Shown: positions 8,747-16,488 of the stretch, piece after piece
Position numbering within the stretch: position 1 is the stretch's first letter
Layout of the letters: every line of letters starts with the position of its first letter
Program-made: the position numbers and the translations under genes
NCBI RefSeq assembly: GCF_008087625.1
Contig: NZ_CP042997.1
Location: 2,356,001 to 2,420,000, forward strand
Source of the DNA: Aquisphaera giovannonii
GTDB taxonomy: Bacteria; Planctomycetota; Planctomycetia; Isosphaerales; Isosphaeraceae
Length of the DNA: 64,000 bases
Direction: 5' to 3'
Notes under the pieces: model-generated
The model's database searches: none
What the model saw: only the letters and a program-made list of their open reading frames with translations
What the model was told of the DNA's origin: nothing

Positions 8747-9124
8747 ATGACCAAGATGCAGCCATCGTCGCCGCGACGGATTCGAGCCGCCTTCATCGGC
8801 TTCGGCCTGGACACGCTCGATGACCATCAGCGACTCACCCGCAGCGACCAATCGCTGGTCGTCGGCGGCTCCGAGGAGACGCACGCCGCGCTCCGCGAGA
8901 CCGTCCTGCGGATGGAGCTGGAGCTCGACCGCAAGGGGCAGCAGCTTGGCGACCTCAGCCCGATGGAGCTCGCCGAGCTCGCCTGGCGGATCGACTCGCC
9001 CGAGCTCCACGAGATCGCCCTCCGCCTGGAGGCCGGGCTCGAGCAGCAAGGCCGCGCCTTCGAGGACCTCACCGCCGAGGAGCTCACGGAGCTCGGCACC
9101 GCCGAGATCACCATCCTGAGCTGA
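8747..9124 (+). CDS. Hypothetical protein, helical, Glu/Leu-rich
   Basis: A 125-aa protein not recognised as any family. The first 20 residues are basic (MTKMQPSSPRRIRAAFIGFG). The remainder is rich in Glu and Leu with repeated amphipathic helices (ETHAALRETVLRMELELDRKG, LEAGLEQQGRAFEDLTAEEL), suggesting a small coiled-coil or adaptor. It is followed 28 bp later by a strong rho-independent terminator, which supports it as the end of a transcription unit that may also include the 69-aa gene upstream. Confidence 0.7.
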   Translation: MTKMQPSSPRRIRAAFIGFGLDTLDDHQRLTRSDQSLVVGGSEETHAALRETVLRMELELDRKGQQLGDLSPMELAELAWRIDSPELHEIALRLEAGLEQQGRAFEDLTAEELTELGTAEITILS

Positions 9125-9152
9125 ATCAGCCCGGCCGGGTCCTTCCATCCAA

Positions 9153-9191
9153 CGGCCGCGACGGCCTCCGCCGTCGCGGCCGTTCTTCTTT
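9153..9191 (+). terminator. Rho-independent terminator
   Basis: A perfect 12-bp stem (CGGCCGCGACGG / CCGTCGCGGCCG at 9153-9164 and 9171-9182) with a 6-nt loop is followed by TTCTTCTTT. It ends the transcription unit of the 125-aa protein. Confidence 0.88.
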
Positions 9192-9282
9192 GGGGAAGGG
9201 GATCCCGTCGCCGCTCGCGGGTGCGATGATAGAGGCATCCGTCCAAAGCCTCCCGGCCACAGAGAACGCCCGGTCCCGCGCC

Positions 9283-10026
9283 ATGCCCACCGAGATCGAT
9301 CGCATCGCCCCCGCGTTGAGGCCGCCCGGCCGCACGGTCATGTTCCAACGATGGGCGGACCTCCTCTTCCTCCACTGGCCGCTGCCCGTCGAGGCCATCC
9401 GCCCCCACGTCCCCGAGGGGCTCGGGATCGACACCTTCGGGGGGCGCGCCTACGTCGGGCTCGTGCCGTTCACCATGACCGGCATCCGCTACGCGTGGGC
9501 GCCGCCGGTGCCGGGGACGTCGCGATTCCACGAGGTGAATGTCCGGACCTATGTGCATCGCGATGGCCGGGATCCGGGCGTCTGGTTCTTCAGCCTGGAC
9601 GCGGCGAATCCCCTGGCGGTGCTTATGGCGAGGTGGGCCTGGGGCCTCCCGTATCACCTGGCGAGGATGAGCCTCAAGATCGATCCCGATCGCGTCGAAT
9701 ACCGGTCGGGGCGCGTCCGGACCGGCCCGACGCCCATGGGCTGCGACCTGGCCTACTGGCCCGAAGGGACGCCTTCGGCCGCGACGCCCGGCACGCTCGA
9801 GCATTTCCTCGCCGAACGCTACATCCTCTACGCCTTCCGGCGGGGCACCCTGTACATCGGGCGGGTCCACCACTCGCCCTACCCGCTCCAGCCGGCGCGG
9901 GTGCTGAGGCTGGAGGAGAATCTCCTCCAGGCCGCCGGCCTCTCGCGCCCTCCGGGCGTCGATCCCATCGCACACTTCGCGAGCGAGGTCCGCGTCCGGG
10001 TCTACCCGCTGCATCCCGTCGGGTAG
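9283..10026 (+). CDS. DUF2071 (YqjF-like) family protein
   Basis: A 247-aa protein of the DUF2071 family, whose function is unknown; the fold is related to acetoacetate decarboxylase. Typical features are MFQRWADLLFLHWPLPVEAIRPHVPEGL at the N-terminus, GRAYVGLVPFTMTGIR, FHEVNVRTYV, GVWFFSLDAANPLAV and the C-terminal RGTLYIGRVHHSPYPLQ. ATG 9283 starts just before the conserved block; the frame is open further upstream but the added residues are not conserved-looking. It lies between a terminator and the sigma-factor operon and is probably expressed alone. Confidence 0.88.
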   Translation: MPTEIDRIAPALRPPGRTVMFQRWADLLFLHWPLPVEAIRPHVPEGLGIDTFGGRAYVGLVPFTMTGIRYAWAPPVPGTSRFHEVNVRTYVHRDGRDPGVWFFSLDAANPLAVLMARWAWGLPYHLARMSLKIDPDRVEYRSGRVRTGPTPMGCDLAYWPEGTPSAATPGTLEHFLAERYILYAFRRGTLYIGRVHHSPYPLQPARVLRLEENLLQAAGLSRPPGVDPIAHFASEVRVRVYPLHPVG

Positions 10027-10136
10027 GCTCGGGAAGATTGCGATGGCCGCGGCGAATATCGAAACGGAGGGCCGCGCGCGGGGGTATCACCGATCGTCCG
10101 GGGGATCGGCGGCGGCCAGGGCGTGCAGGTTGGCTG

Positions 10137-10682
10137 ATGATGATGGACGACCCCGCGCTCGTGAAGGCCATCCGCTCGGGCGACGTCCAGGCGACGCGCC
10201 TGCTGGTGGAACGGTTCCACGGGATCGTCTTCGGCCTCTGCTACCGGATGCTCAGCCATCGGCAGGACGCCGAGGACGTCACCCAGGAGACGTTCCTCCG
10301 CGCCCTCCGCGCGATCTTCGGGTTCGACGCGGAGAAGCCGATCCGGCCGTGGCTCCTGGAGATCGCCGCCAACCGCTGCCGCACCGCCCTGGCGATGCGC
10401 GCGAAGCGGCCGAGGCTCGCGCCGGTCTCCGAGGTGGAGGACCCGGCCGACTCCCGGGCCGGCGTACGCGATCCGGACGACCTCGCGGGCGAGTTGAAGG
10501 CCGCCATCGACCGCCTCCGCCCCGAGTATCGCCTCGTGTTCCTCCTCTACCACGAACAGGACCTCGCCTACGACGAGATCGCCCGCAGCCTCGGGCGTCC
10601 CGTCGGGACGATCAAAATCTGGCTCCATCGCGCCCGGGCCGAGCTCGCCAGTCACCTGGCGCGAAGGGGCATCGGCCGCTGA
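10137..10682 (+). CDS. ECF-type RNA polymerase sigma factor
   Basis: A 181-aa extracytoplasmic-function sigma factor that directs RNA polymerase to a dedicated regulon. Region 2 is visible as RFHGIVFGLCYRMLSHRQDAEDVTQETFLRAL and region 4 as LRPEYRLVFLLYHEQDLAYDEIARSLGRPVGTIKIWLHRARAEL, with a short linker between. The start is one of three consecutive ATGs at 10137, 10140 and 10143. A probable anti-sigma factor begins 46 bp downstream, followed by a secreted protein, so this is likely a three-gene envelope-stress or signalling operon. Confidence 0.92.
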   Translation: MMMDDPALVKAIRSGDVQATRLLVERFHGIVFGLCYRMLSHRQDAEDVTQETFLRALRAIFGFDAEKPIRPWLLEIAANRCRTALAMRAKRPRLAPVSEVEDPADSRAGVRDPDDLAGELKAAIDRLRPEYRLVFLLYHEQDLAYDEIARSLGRPVGTIKIWLHRARAELASHLARRGIGR

Positions 10683-10728
10683 GTCGGGGCTTCTTACCGA
10701 AAGATCGACCGACGAGGGGATCGCCGCC

Positions 10729-11496
10729 ATGGATTGCCGGGAATTCGATCGCCGCTGGGATGACCTGCTCGACCGGGAGACCGCGGCCCGGGCGGGGGGT
10801 GGCGGGGCCGCCGGGCCCGATCGTCGCCTCGCCGAGCACGCCGCGACCTGCCCGCGATGCAAGCCGATCCACGCCCGCTACGTCCTCCTCCGGGCGGCGA
10901 TCCGGGCCTGGACGCCATCGATCCCCGGGACTGCGCCGTCGCCGGAGCTGATCGACCGGGTGTTGGCCTCCGCCTCCGTCCCGACGGCGGCCCGGCCGCG
11001 AGTCTATCGTCGGCTGTCGCGTCCCGGCGCCCTCGTGGCCGGGGCGATCGCGGCCGCCGCGATCGCCGTGCTCCTGACTCCGATCACCGGGCCGAGGCCG
11101 CTGCCCCGCGGCCCAAGGGCCCCGGAATCGAAACCGAAGCTCTCCGAGGCCCTGGCCGGTGCGACGGCGGCCACCTGGGGCCTGGCCGAATCGACGACCG
11201 GCGAGGCCGCCCGATTCGGCCGCCAGGTGATCGGGGCCGCCGCCACCTCCGGCGACGAGGCCGTCCCGGTCGCGGCCGACGATGAGGGATCTCCGCTCAG
11301 CTTCCTCAGCTTCTCGCCGGCTCTTCACGAGCGCTCGGACGAGTCGAGTGCCGGCTGGCTGCAGGACGTTGGGGCGGGCCTTTCCTCCAGCGTCCGCCCC
11401 CTCTCCTCGACCGCGGAGCGGGCCTTCGGCTTCCTCCGAGTGCGCGCCTCCGCGAGGGTGCGGCCGGATTCTCCGCCGTCCTCCAAAGGAGCTTGA
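10729..11496 (+). CDS. Probable membrane-anchored anti-sigma factor
   Basis: A 255-aa protein with a short zinc-binding anti-sigma-like N-terminal domain (MDCREFDRRWDDLLD..., then HAATCPRCK, an H-x3-C-x2-C motif). One membrane helix lies near residues 100-118 (ALVAGAIAAAAIAVLLTPI) and an extracytoplasmic Ser/Ala-rich region of about 130 residues follows. This layout matches anti-sigma factors that hold an ECF sigma at the membrane. Its place directly after the sigma gene strengthens the call. Low sequence conservation is normal for this class. Confidence 0.82.
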   Translation: MDCREFDRRWDDLLDRETAARAGGGGAAGPDRRLAEHAATCPRCKPIHARYVLLRAAIRAWTPSIPGTAPSPELIDRVLASASVPTAARPRVYRRLSRPGALVAGAIAAAAIAVLLTPITGPRPLPRGPRAPESKPKLSEALAGATAATWGLAESTTGEAARFGRQVIGAAATSGDEAVPVAADDEGSPLSFLSFSPALHERSDESSAGWLQDVGAGLSSSVRPLSSTAERAFGFLRVRASARVRPDSPPSSKGA

Positions 11497-11501
11497 AAGC
11501 G

Positions 11502-13334
11502 ATGATCACGACCAGGACTGCCCGCGTCGCCCGTGCGAGCCTGCCTCTCGCGTGCCTAGTCGCGGCCTGCCTCGGCCTGCTCTCTCAGACCTCGGCGCCA
11601 CTGAGGGCCGAGGGGCCGTCCGTCGGCCGTGGGACGGCCAGCCTGCTCGACCTGATCCCGCCGGACAGCGGGCTCGTCCTGACCGTGGATGATCTCCGCG
11701 GGCAGTACAAGGAGCTCGCCTCCTCGCGGATCGTGGATGCCCTGTCCAAGACATCGCTCGTCCGGGATTGGCTCAACTCGGACAAGTATCAGGAGCAGCA
11801 GGACTCGCGGGAACAGGTCGAGCGGATGCTCCAGATCACGCTCGAGGAGTTCCGGGACGACATCCTCGGCGACGCCGCCGTGCTCTCGCTCTACCTCCCG
11901 CCGGACGTCGCCGACCCGAGCCGGGCCCGGGGACTGCTGGTCGTCAAGCCGAGGACGCCGGCGAAGCTCTCCAGGCTGATCGAGACGATCAATGAAGCGC
12001 AGCGGAGCAACGGCGAGATCGACGAGGTCGCCCTCCGCGAACATGCCGGCATCAAATTTTCCGTTCGCGAGTTCGCCGACGGCTCTGGCCGCCCCGACGA
12101 GGCGTATGTCTCGTTCGCCGACGGGGTCTTCGCGCTGTCCAACTCCGAGGACCTCATCCGCGGCGTGATCGATCGGAAGTCCGGCAAATCCGCCGGGGCG
12201 AAGCCCGCGTCCGCCGGGGCGAAGCCCGCGCTGGAGCGGTTCCGTGAAGTCGACGGGCGGCTGCCGACCCGCGCCCTCGCCCGCCTCTTCATCGACCCCC
12301 GCATGGTCGAGCGGCTGCTCCGCAACGCCCCCAGCCCGCACTCGGCGGGCGAGGCGGCGATCCGCGGATACATCGCGTCCCACGATGCCGCGGGGGCGGC
12401 GATCACGGCGGGTGACCAACGGATCTCGCTGCACACGGCGGAGACGTTTGACGCCAGGAAGCTCGAGGTCCTGCTCGGGCGCGAGGCCGGCGGCGCTCAG
12501 GCGGCGACGATCGACCGGATCCCGGACCGTACGCTCGCGATCGCCGCCTTGCAGGTGGATCTCGCCGGGGCTTACGAGCTGCTCCGCCGGTCGATCCCGG
12601 AGTCCGAGCTGCCGAAGGTGGCGAACGTGGAGGCCATCGCCAGGGGCCTGCTCCTGGGCCATGACCTGCGGACGGACATCCTCCCGAAGGTGGGCCCTCT
12701 GGCGACCCTCGTGGTGCGTGCGCCCGCGGCGTGGGTTCCTGGAGCGGAGGCCGGCGACGCGTCCCGGGGCAGGCTGCCGCTGCCGGCCTCACTGGCCGTG
12801 GAACTCGGGGCGAAGGAGGTCGCCCAGGCGATCGACAACGCCTTCCAGACCGGCCTGGCGATCATCTCCCTGGAGCCGAAGCATGGGGGGGGGAAATCCC
12901 GCTTGGTCACCACCCGGGTGGCCGGCGGAGAGGTCCGGTCGCTTGCCCCGCCGGTCCCGGCGGCCTACGGCATCGATCGAGACGGCCGTCGCGTCGTCCT
13001 GGGCACCTCGGTCGAGGCCGTGGGCGAAGCACTCTCCGCGAAGTCAGGCGGGCCGGGCGTGGATCGATTTCGACGGGTGCTGGCGGCGGAATCCCCCGGG
13101 GCCCAGTCCTTCATGTGCGTGGACATCGCCGCCGTGCATGCGATGGTCGCCGCGCATGACGATGCGATCGCGGGTCGCCTCGTGAACGGGGGAGAGCCGA
13201 AGGACAAGGTCCGCAAGGACCTCGCCCATGCGAACGAGGTCCTGGGCCTCTTTGACACGGCGTCGTGGGGAGCTCGATTCGAGAAGGCCCCGGCCAGTCT
13301 CGTTCAGGAGATCAGCCTCGTCCCGCGGCCGTAG
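11502..13334 (+). CDS. Large secreted protein of unknown function, in sigma-factor operon
   Basis: A 610-aa protein with a signal peptide (basic start, then LPLACLVAACLGLLSQT, cleavage after about residue 38) and no further membrane segment, so probably periplasmic. It is not recognised as a characterised family. It begins with TASLLDLIPPDSGLVLTVDDLRG, an opening seen in planctomycete proteins loosely like DUF3352, and contains alternating beta and helical segments. ATG 11502 has GGAG about 12 nt upstream, inside the last codons of the anti-sigma gene; the two genes are 5 bp apart. Linkage suggests it is a target or the sensed component of the sigma system. Confidence 0.75.
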   Translation: MITTRTARVARASLPLACLVAACLGLLSQTSAPLRAEGPSVGRGTASLLDLIPPDSGLVLTVDDLRGQYKELASSRIVDALSKTSLVRDWLNSDKYQEQQDSREQVERMLQITLEEFRDDILGDAAVLSLYLPPDVADPSRARGLLVVKPRTPAKLSRLIETINEAQRSNGEIDEVALREHAGIKFSVREFADGSGRPDEAYVSFADGVFALSNSEDLIRGVIDRKSGKSAGAKPASAGAKPALERFREVDGRLPTRALARLFIDPRMVERLLRNAPSPHSAGEAAIRGYIASHDAAGAAITAGDQRISLHTAETFDARKLEVLLGREAGGAQAATIDRIPDRTLAIAALQVDLAGAYELLRRSIPESELPKVANVEAIARGLLLGHDLRTDILPKVGPLATLVVRAPAAWVPGAEAGDASRGRLPLPASLAVELGAKEVAQAIDNAFQTGLAIISLEPKHGGGKSRLVTTRVAGGEVRSLAPPVPAAYGIDRDGRRVVLGTSVEAVGEALSAKSGGPGVDRFRRVLAAESPGAQSFMCVDIAAVHAMVAAHDDAIAGRLVNGGEPKDKVRKDLAHANEVLGLFDTASWGARFEKAPASLVQEISLVPRP

Positions 13335-13476
13335 TGGCCGGACTGCGAGATTTCTATCATTCCGTCCTGGCAATCTCACCGTGATGACGAGCCCGATGTG
13401 TCGGCCTCGCCGTGGCAGCCGAGCCTTCAGGAGGCGGGATAAGCGACGGCGGGCGGACCGGTCCTGGAGCCGGTCG

Positions 13477-13497
13477 TTGGAGGGAGAGGGCCTCCAA
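13477..13497. promoter_or_regulatory. Inverted repeat upstream of the PP2C gene
   Basis: TTGGAGG and CCTCCAA form a perfect 7-bp inverted repeat with a 7-nt spacer, about 75 bp before the phosphatase start. It could be an operator or a hairpin in the leader. No clear promoter boxes were found around it. Confidence 0.3.
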
Positions 13498-13571
13498 ATA
13501 TGGCATAAGGTGTGCATGGCAACCGGCCGTGGTGATGTCCGCCCGGGGCTTTGTACGCCGAGGTGCCTGTT

Positions 13572-14480
13572 ATGTCCGCCGCTCACGTCCGGCCGGTGGC
13601 CGATGAATTGGATACGGGCGAATTCCAGGCCTCGGGTATCCGGGACCGCGTCCACGCCGAGGTTTCTTTCGCCGGGGCCACGCATCCCGGGAGGATCCGC
13701 GAACGCAACGAGGATCAGTACCTGATCGCCAAGCTCGCCAAGTCGATGCGGATCTGCGGCTCGAGCCTGCCGGAGGCCGAGACCATCAAGTTCTCCGACG
13801 AGGAGGGATACCTCCTCATGGTGGCCGACGGCATGGGGGGAGTGGCCGGGGGCAAGGAGGCCAGCACCCTGGCCGTGCGGACGGTCGAGTCGTTCGTCCT
13901 GGATGCGGTCAAATGGTTCCTCCACGGCGACGGGCATGAGCAGTCCGCCCTCAGCGCGGAACTCCGCCATGCGCTCCAGCGTGCGGACCGGGACATCCTC
14001 CAGAAGGCCGAGATGGAGCCCCGCCTGCACGGGATGGGGACCACGCTCACCGTGGCCTATAGCGTCGGCGACGACATGTTCATCGCCCACGCCGGGGACT
14101 CGCGCGCGTACCTCTACCGCGGCGGACATCTCGAGCGGATGACCTCGGATCACACGCTCGTCCAGCTCCTCGTCGATCACGGCGAGCTCTCGCCGGAGGA
14201 CGCGAAGGAACACCCCCGGCGGCACGTCATCACGAACGTCGTCGGCGGCCCGAGCCCGGGAGTCCAGGTGGACATCCAGCGCCGGAAGCTGCATGATGGC
14301 GACCTCGTCCTCCTCTGCTCCGACGGCCTCACCGAGGAGGTCCCCGAGCCGGAGATCGCCTCGGCCCTGGCGGATTGCCGCGACCTCAACGCGACCGTCC
14401 ACCGGCTGATCGAGGCCACCCTGGCGCGGGGGGCGAAGGACAACGTCACCGTGGTCGTGGCGAGGTATCGCATCGAATGA
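13572..14480 (+). CDS. PP2C-type serine/threonine protein phosphatase
   Basis: A metal-dependent protein phosphatase of 302 aa, probably cytoplasmic, that removes phosphate from Ser/Thr residues and usually opposes Hanks-type kinases. Metal-binding and catalytic blocks are all present: GRIRERNEDQYL, LMVADGMGGVAGG, HGMGTTLTVAY, HAGDSRAYLYR, LLCSDGLTEEV and AKDNVTVVV. ATG 13572 is preferred over an upstream non-ATG start. It lacks a fused sensor domain. Its stop overlaps the start of the next gene (ATGA at 14477-14480), so the two are translationally coupled. No partner kinase is seen in the window. Confidence 0.94.
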   Translation: MSAAHVRPVADELDTGEFQASGIRDRVHAEVSFAGATHPGRIRERNEDQYLIAKLAKSMRICGSSLPEAETIKFSDEEGYLLMVADGMGGVAGGKEASTLAVRTVESFVLDAVKWFLHGDGHEQSALSAELRHALQRADRDILQKAEMEPRLHGMGTTLTVAYSVGDDMFIAHAGDSRAYLYRGGHLERMTSDHTLVQLLVDHGELSPEDAKEHPRRHVITNVVGGPSPGVQVDIQRRKLHDGDLVLLCSDGLTEEVPEPEIASALADCRDLNATVHRLIEATLARGAKDNVTVVVARYRIE

Positions 14481-15091
14481 GCAAGAGCCGGCTGGAAGCC
14501 TTCAGCGACGGCGTGATCGCGATCCTGATCACGATCATGGTCTTCGACATCAAGGCCCCGGCCGGCACCGACTCCAATGCATTCCTCCCCGTGATCCCCA
14601 GGCTCCTCACCTACCTGATGAGCTACGTCTACCTGGGGATCTACTGGAACAACCACCACCACATGTTCCAGGTCGTCGGCCGCGTCGGGGGCGCCGTCCT
14701 CTGGGCCAACCTTCACCTCCTGTTCTGGCTCTCCTTCTTCCCGTTCGCCACGAGCTGGCTCGAGTCGAGCCGGTTCGCCCCGCTGCCGGCCGCCGTCTAC
14801 GGCATCGTCCTCCTGATGGCCGCCCTGGCCTACACCATCCTGCAGGCCACGCTGATCCGCTGCGACGGGCCGGGGTCCCGGCTCCGCGACGCCATCGGAT
14901 CGGACCTCAAGGGCAAGGCCTCCCTCGCGCTCTACCTCCCGGGCATCGCCCTCGCCTTCATCAACCCGCGACTCTCCATCGCCTTCTACGTCGCCGTCGC
15001 ACTCCTCTGGCTGATCCCCGATCGCCGCATCGAGTCCCGCCTCAATCCGCGCCCGGCAACGAGCGCAGGTTCGCTCTCGGATGCAGAGTGA
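14477..15091 (+). CDS. TMEM175-like integral membrane protein (putative K+ channel)
   Basis: A 204-aa membrane protein of the DUF1211/TMEM175 family, whose studied members form potassium-selective channels. The signature RLEAFSDGVIAILITIMV at residues 5-22 is the first pore helix, followed by about five more membrane helices and an IYWNNHHHMF segment. It overlaps the phosphatase gene by 4 nt, which suggests shared control and possibly phosphorylation-dependent gating. That functional link is inference. Length and helix number fit a bacterial single-repeat member. Confidence 0.88.
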   Translation: MSKSRLEAFSDGVIAILITIMVFDIKAPAGTDSNAFLPVIPRLLTYLMSYVYLGIYWNNHHHMFQVVGRVGGAVLWANLHLLFWLSFFPFATSWLESSRFAPLPAAVYGIVLLMAALAYTILQATLIRCDGPGSRLRDAIGSDLKGKASLALYLPGIALAFINPRLSIAFYVAVALLWLIPDRRIESRLNPRPATSAGSLSDAE

Positions 15092-15126
15092 ACGAGCCAC
15101 GCCGTCATCGATCCGGCGAGAATGCA

Positions 15127-15155
15127 TTGACACGGTGGGCTTTGCATGGCAAAGT
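15127..15155 (+). promoter_or_regulatory. Possible promoter with overlapping operator for the VanZ-like gene
   Basis: A perfect -35 box TTGACA (15127-15132) is followed after 17 bp by CAAAGT, a poor -10. The -10 region is covered by a perfect palindrome, CTTTGC-ATG-GCAAAG, at 15140-15154. A weak -10 beneath a palindrome suggests regulated expression. Confidence 0.4.
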
Positions 15156-15198
15156 GTGATGGCGCTTCACCTCCATGTCGGCTCGCGGAGGGTCTTCG

Positions 15199-15612
15199 AT
15201 GAAACGGATCGGGCTGGTGTTCGTGGCGTTCGCCTCGTTCCTTGTGTCGGTGGTGGCCGCGGCGGATGCCGGCCTGGGGCCGAGTCTCTGGGGCTGGGTG
15301 GAACGCGTGCCCTTCGGGGACAAGATGTGCCACTGTGTTCTGATGTTCACCCTGTGCCTCCTGGCCAACCTGGCCCTGGGCTCCCGTGAGCTCCATCCCG
15401 GGCGCGGGCCGTTTCTCCTGGCCACCGTCGTGGTCGGGTGCCTGGTCCTCGCGGAGGAGATCTCCCAGATCTGGATCCCCGGGCGGACCTTCGATTTGCT
15501 CGACCTGTCGGCCGACGCGATCGGGCTCCTCGCCGCGGACCTCGGCGCCCGGGGCCTCCGGGCCCGTCTGCGTCCGTCCATACGGCTCGCGGATCGGGGC
15601 GAGGCCGCCTGA
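15199..15612 (+). CDS. VanZ-like family membrane protein
   Basis: A 137-aa protein with about four membrane helices and VanZ-like motifs: a buried DK..H on the first loop (GDKMCHCVLMF), LAEEISQIWIPGRTFDLLDLSADAIG and a final helix. VanZ family members are linked to teicoplanin resistance in some Firmicutes, but most homologues have no known role, so no resistance claim is made. ATG 15199 is chosen because GGAGGG lies 6-7 nt upstream; an in-frame ATG at 15175 lacks this. It stands alone between its own promoter-like site and a long intergenic region. Confidence 0.85.
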   Translation: MKRIGLVFVAFASFLVSVVAAADAGLGPSLWGWVERVPFGDKMCHCVLMFTLCLLANLALGSRELHPGRGPFLLATVVVGCLVLAEEISQIWIPGRTFDLLDLSADAIGLLAADLGARGLRARLRPSIRLADRGEAA

Positions 15613-16160
15613 TTGCCGGTCACCGGCCGTTCGAGGCCGATGACATCTCATAGCCGCCTCGGGTGTGGGATGGGGCGCGGCTGCGCGTGCGATGTCGTTC
15701 AGGCTGACCGAGCCCGTGCTTCGAGACTGGGCTGGCCCGAACCGCCTCCGCGCGGGCGCGGGACCGGTGCTCGATCGCTCGCTCCCTCGCTCGCGTCATA
15801 TCGCCTGGCCAGTCACGAGAGAACCTCGGACGCCGGTCCGACGACCCGATGCTGGTCAGACCCCAGCTCCGCGTCCTCCGGCACCGCCTGCTCGGCCCGG
15901 ACGTCGCGCCCCTGGATGCACACATCTCGATCGAATTCGGGGCGGAAACGGGCGGGCGATCCGCTCAGGTGCCGGAGGACGGCGTCACATCCAGGCAGAA
16001 GGGGACCGGCATGGGCCACGGACCGGTCGGCAGACCCGTCGAGGTCAGGAACCGCTCGACCCGCCTCGGAATCTTTAACCTCACGAGATGGTGATCGCGA
16101 AACGAGTGCAAGACCTGGATGACCCGGGGTTGCGGGGTTGCGGGGACGCCCGGATTCCGC
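15613..16160. other. Intergenic region, no gene recognised
   Basis: About 550 bp with only low-complexity frames and no ribosome binding sites. A short direct repeat (GGGGTTGC twice, near 16127-16141) lies towards the right end. Confidence 0.4.
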
Positions 16161-16189
16161 TTGATGCCCCGATGACGAGTCATTATGGT
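16161..16189 (+). promoter_or_regulatory. Possible promoter for the 1548-residue TPR gene
   Basis: TTGATG (16161-16166) and TATGGT (16184-16189) are 17 bp apart. They lie 300 bp upstream of the TPR gene start, implying a long leader if used. A small palindrome, ATGACGAGTCAT, fills the spacer. Confidence 0.3.
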
Positions 16190-16488
16190 ATGGGACGCCC
16201 GATTCTGCGATGAACGGCAATGGAATGCGACCTCCTTGAGGTATCTGGGCAAATGGCGTTGCCCCTCGACGCGCACACCTCAGCCAACCCTCCCGAGCCC
16301 TCATCGCGAGGCCGATCGAGCCGTCGCCGGCTGCGATTCGAGTCCATCCTCCGTATCCGTCCCCCGCGATCTCCTCTGGAATTTCAACGCCCCGCACGGT
16401 CGGTCCGCTGGGAAGCCACGATGGCATTCCACGGCGGGACGAACCCCCGCGCGGGGCACGGCATCTCGAGCCGAAGGAGCAACGCCCG

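Noticed and set aside
13551-13571. Upstream non-ATG start for the PP2C gene
   Set aside because: It adds seven residues without a ribosome binding site; ATG 13572 is simpler.
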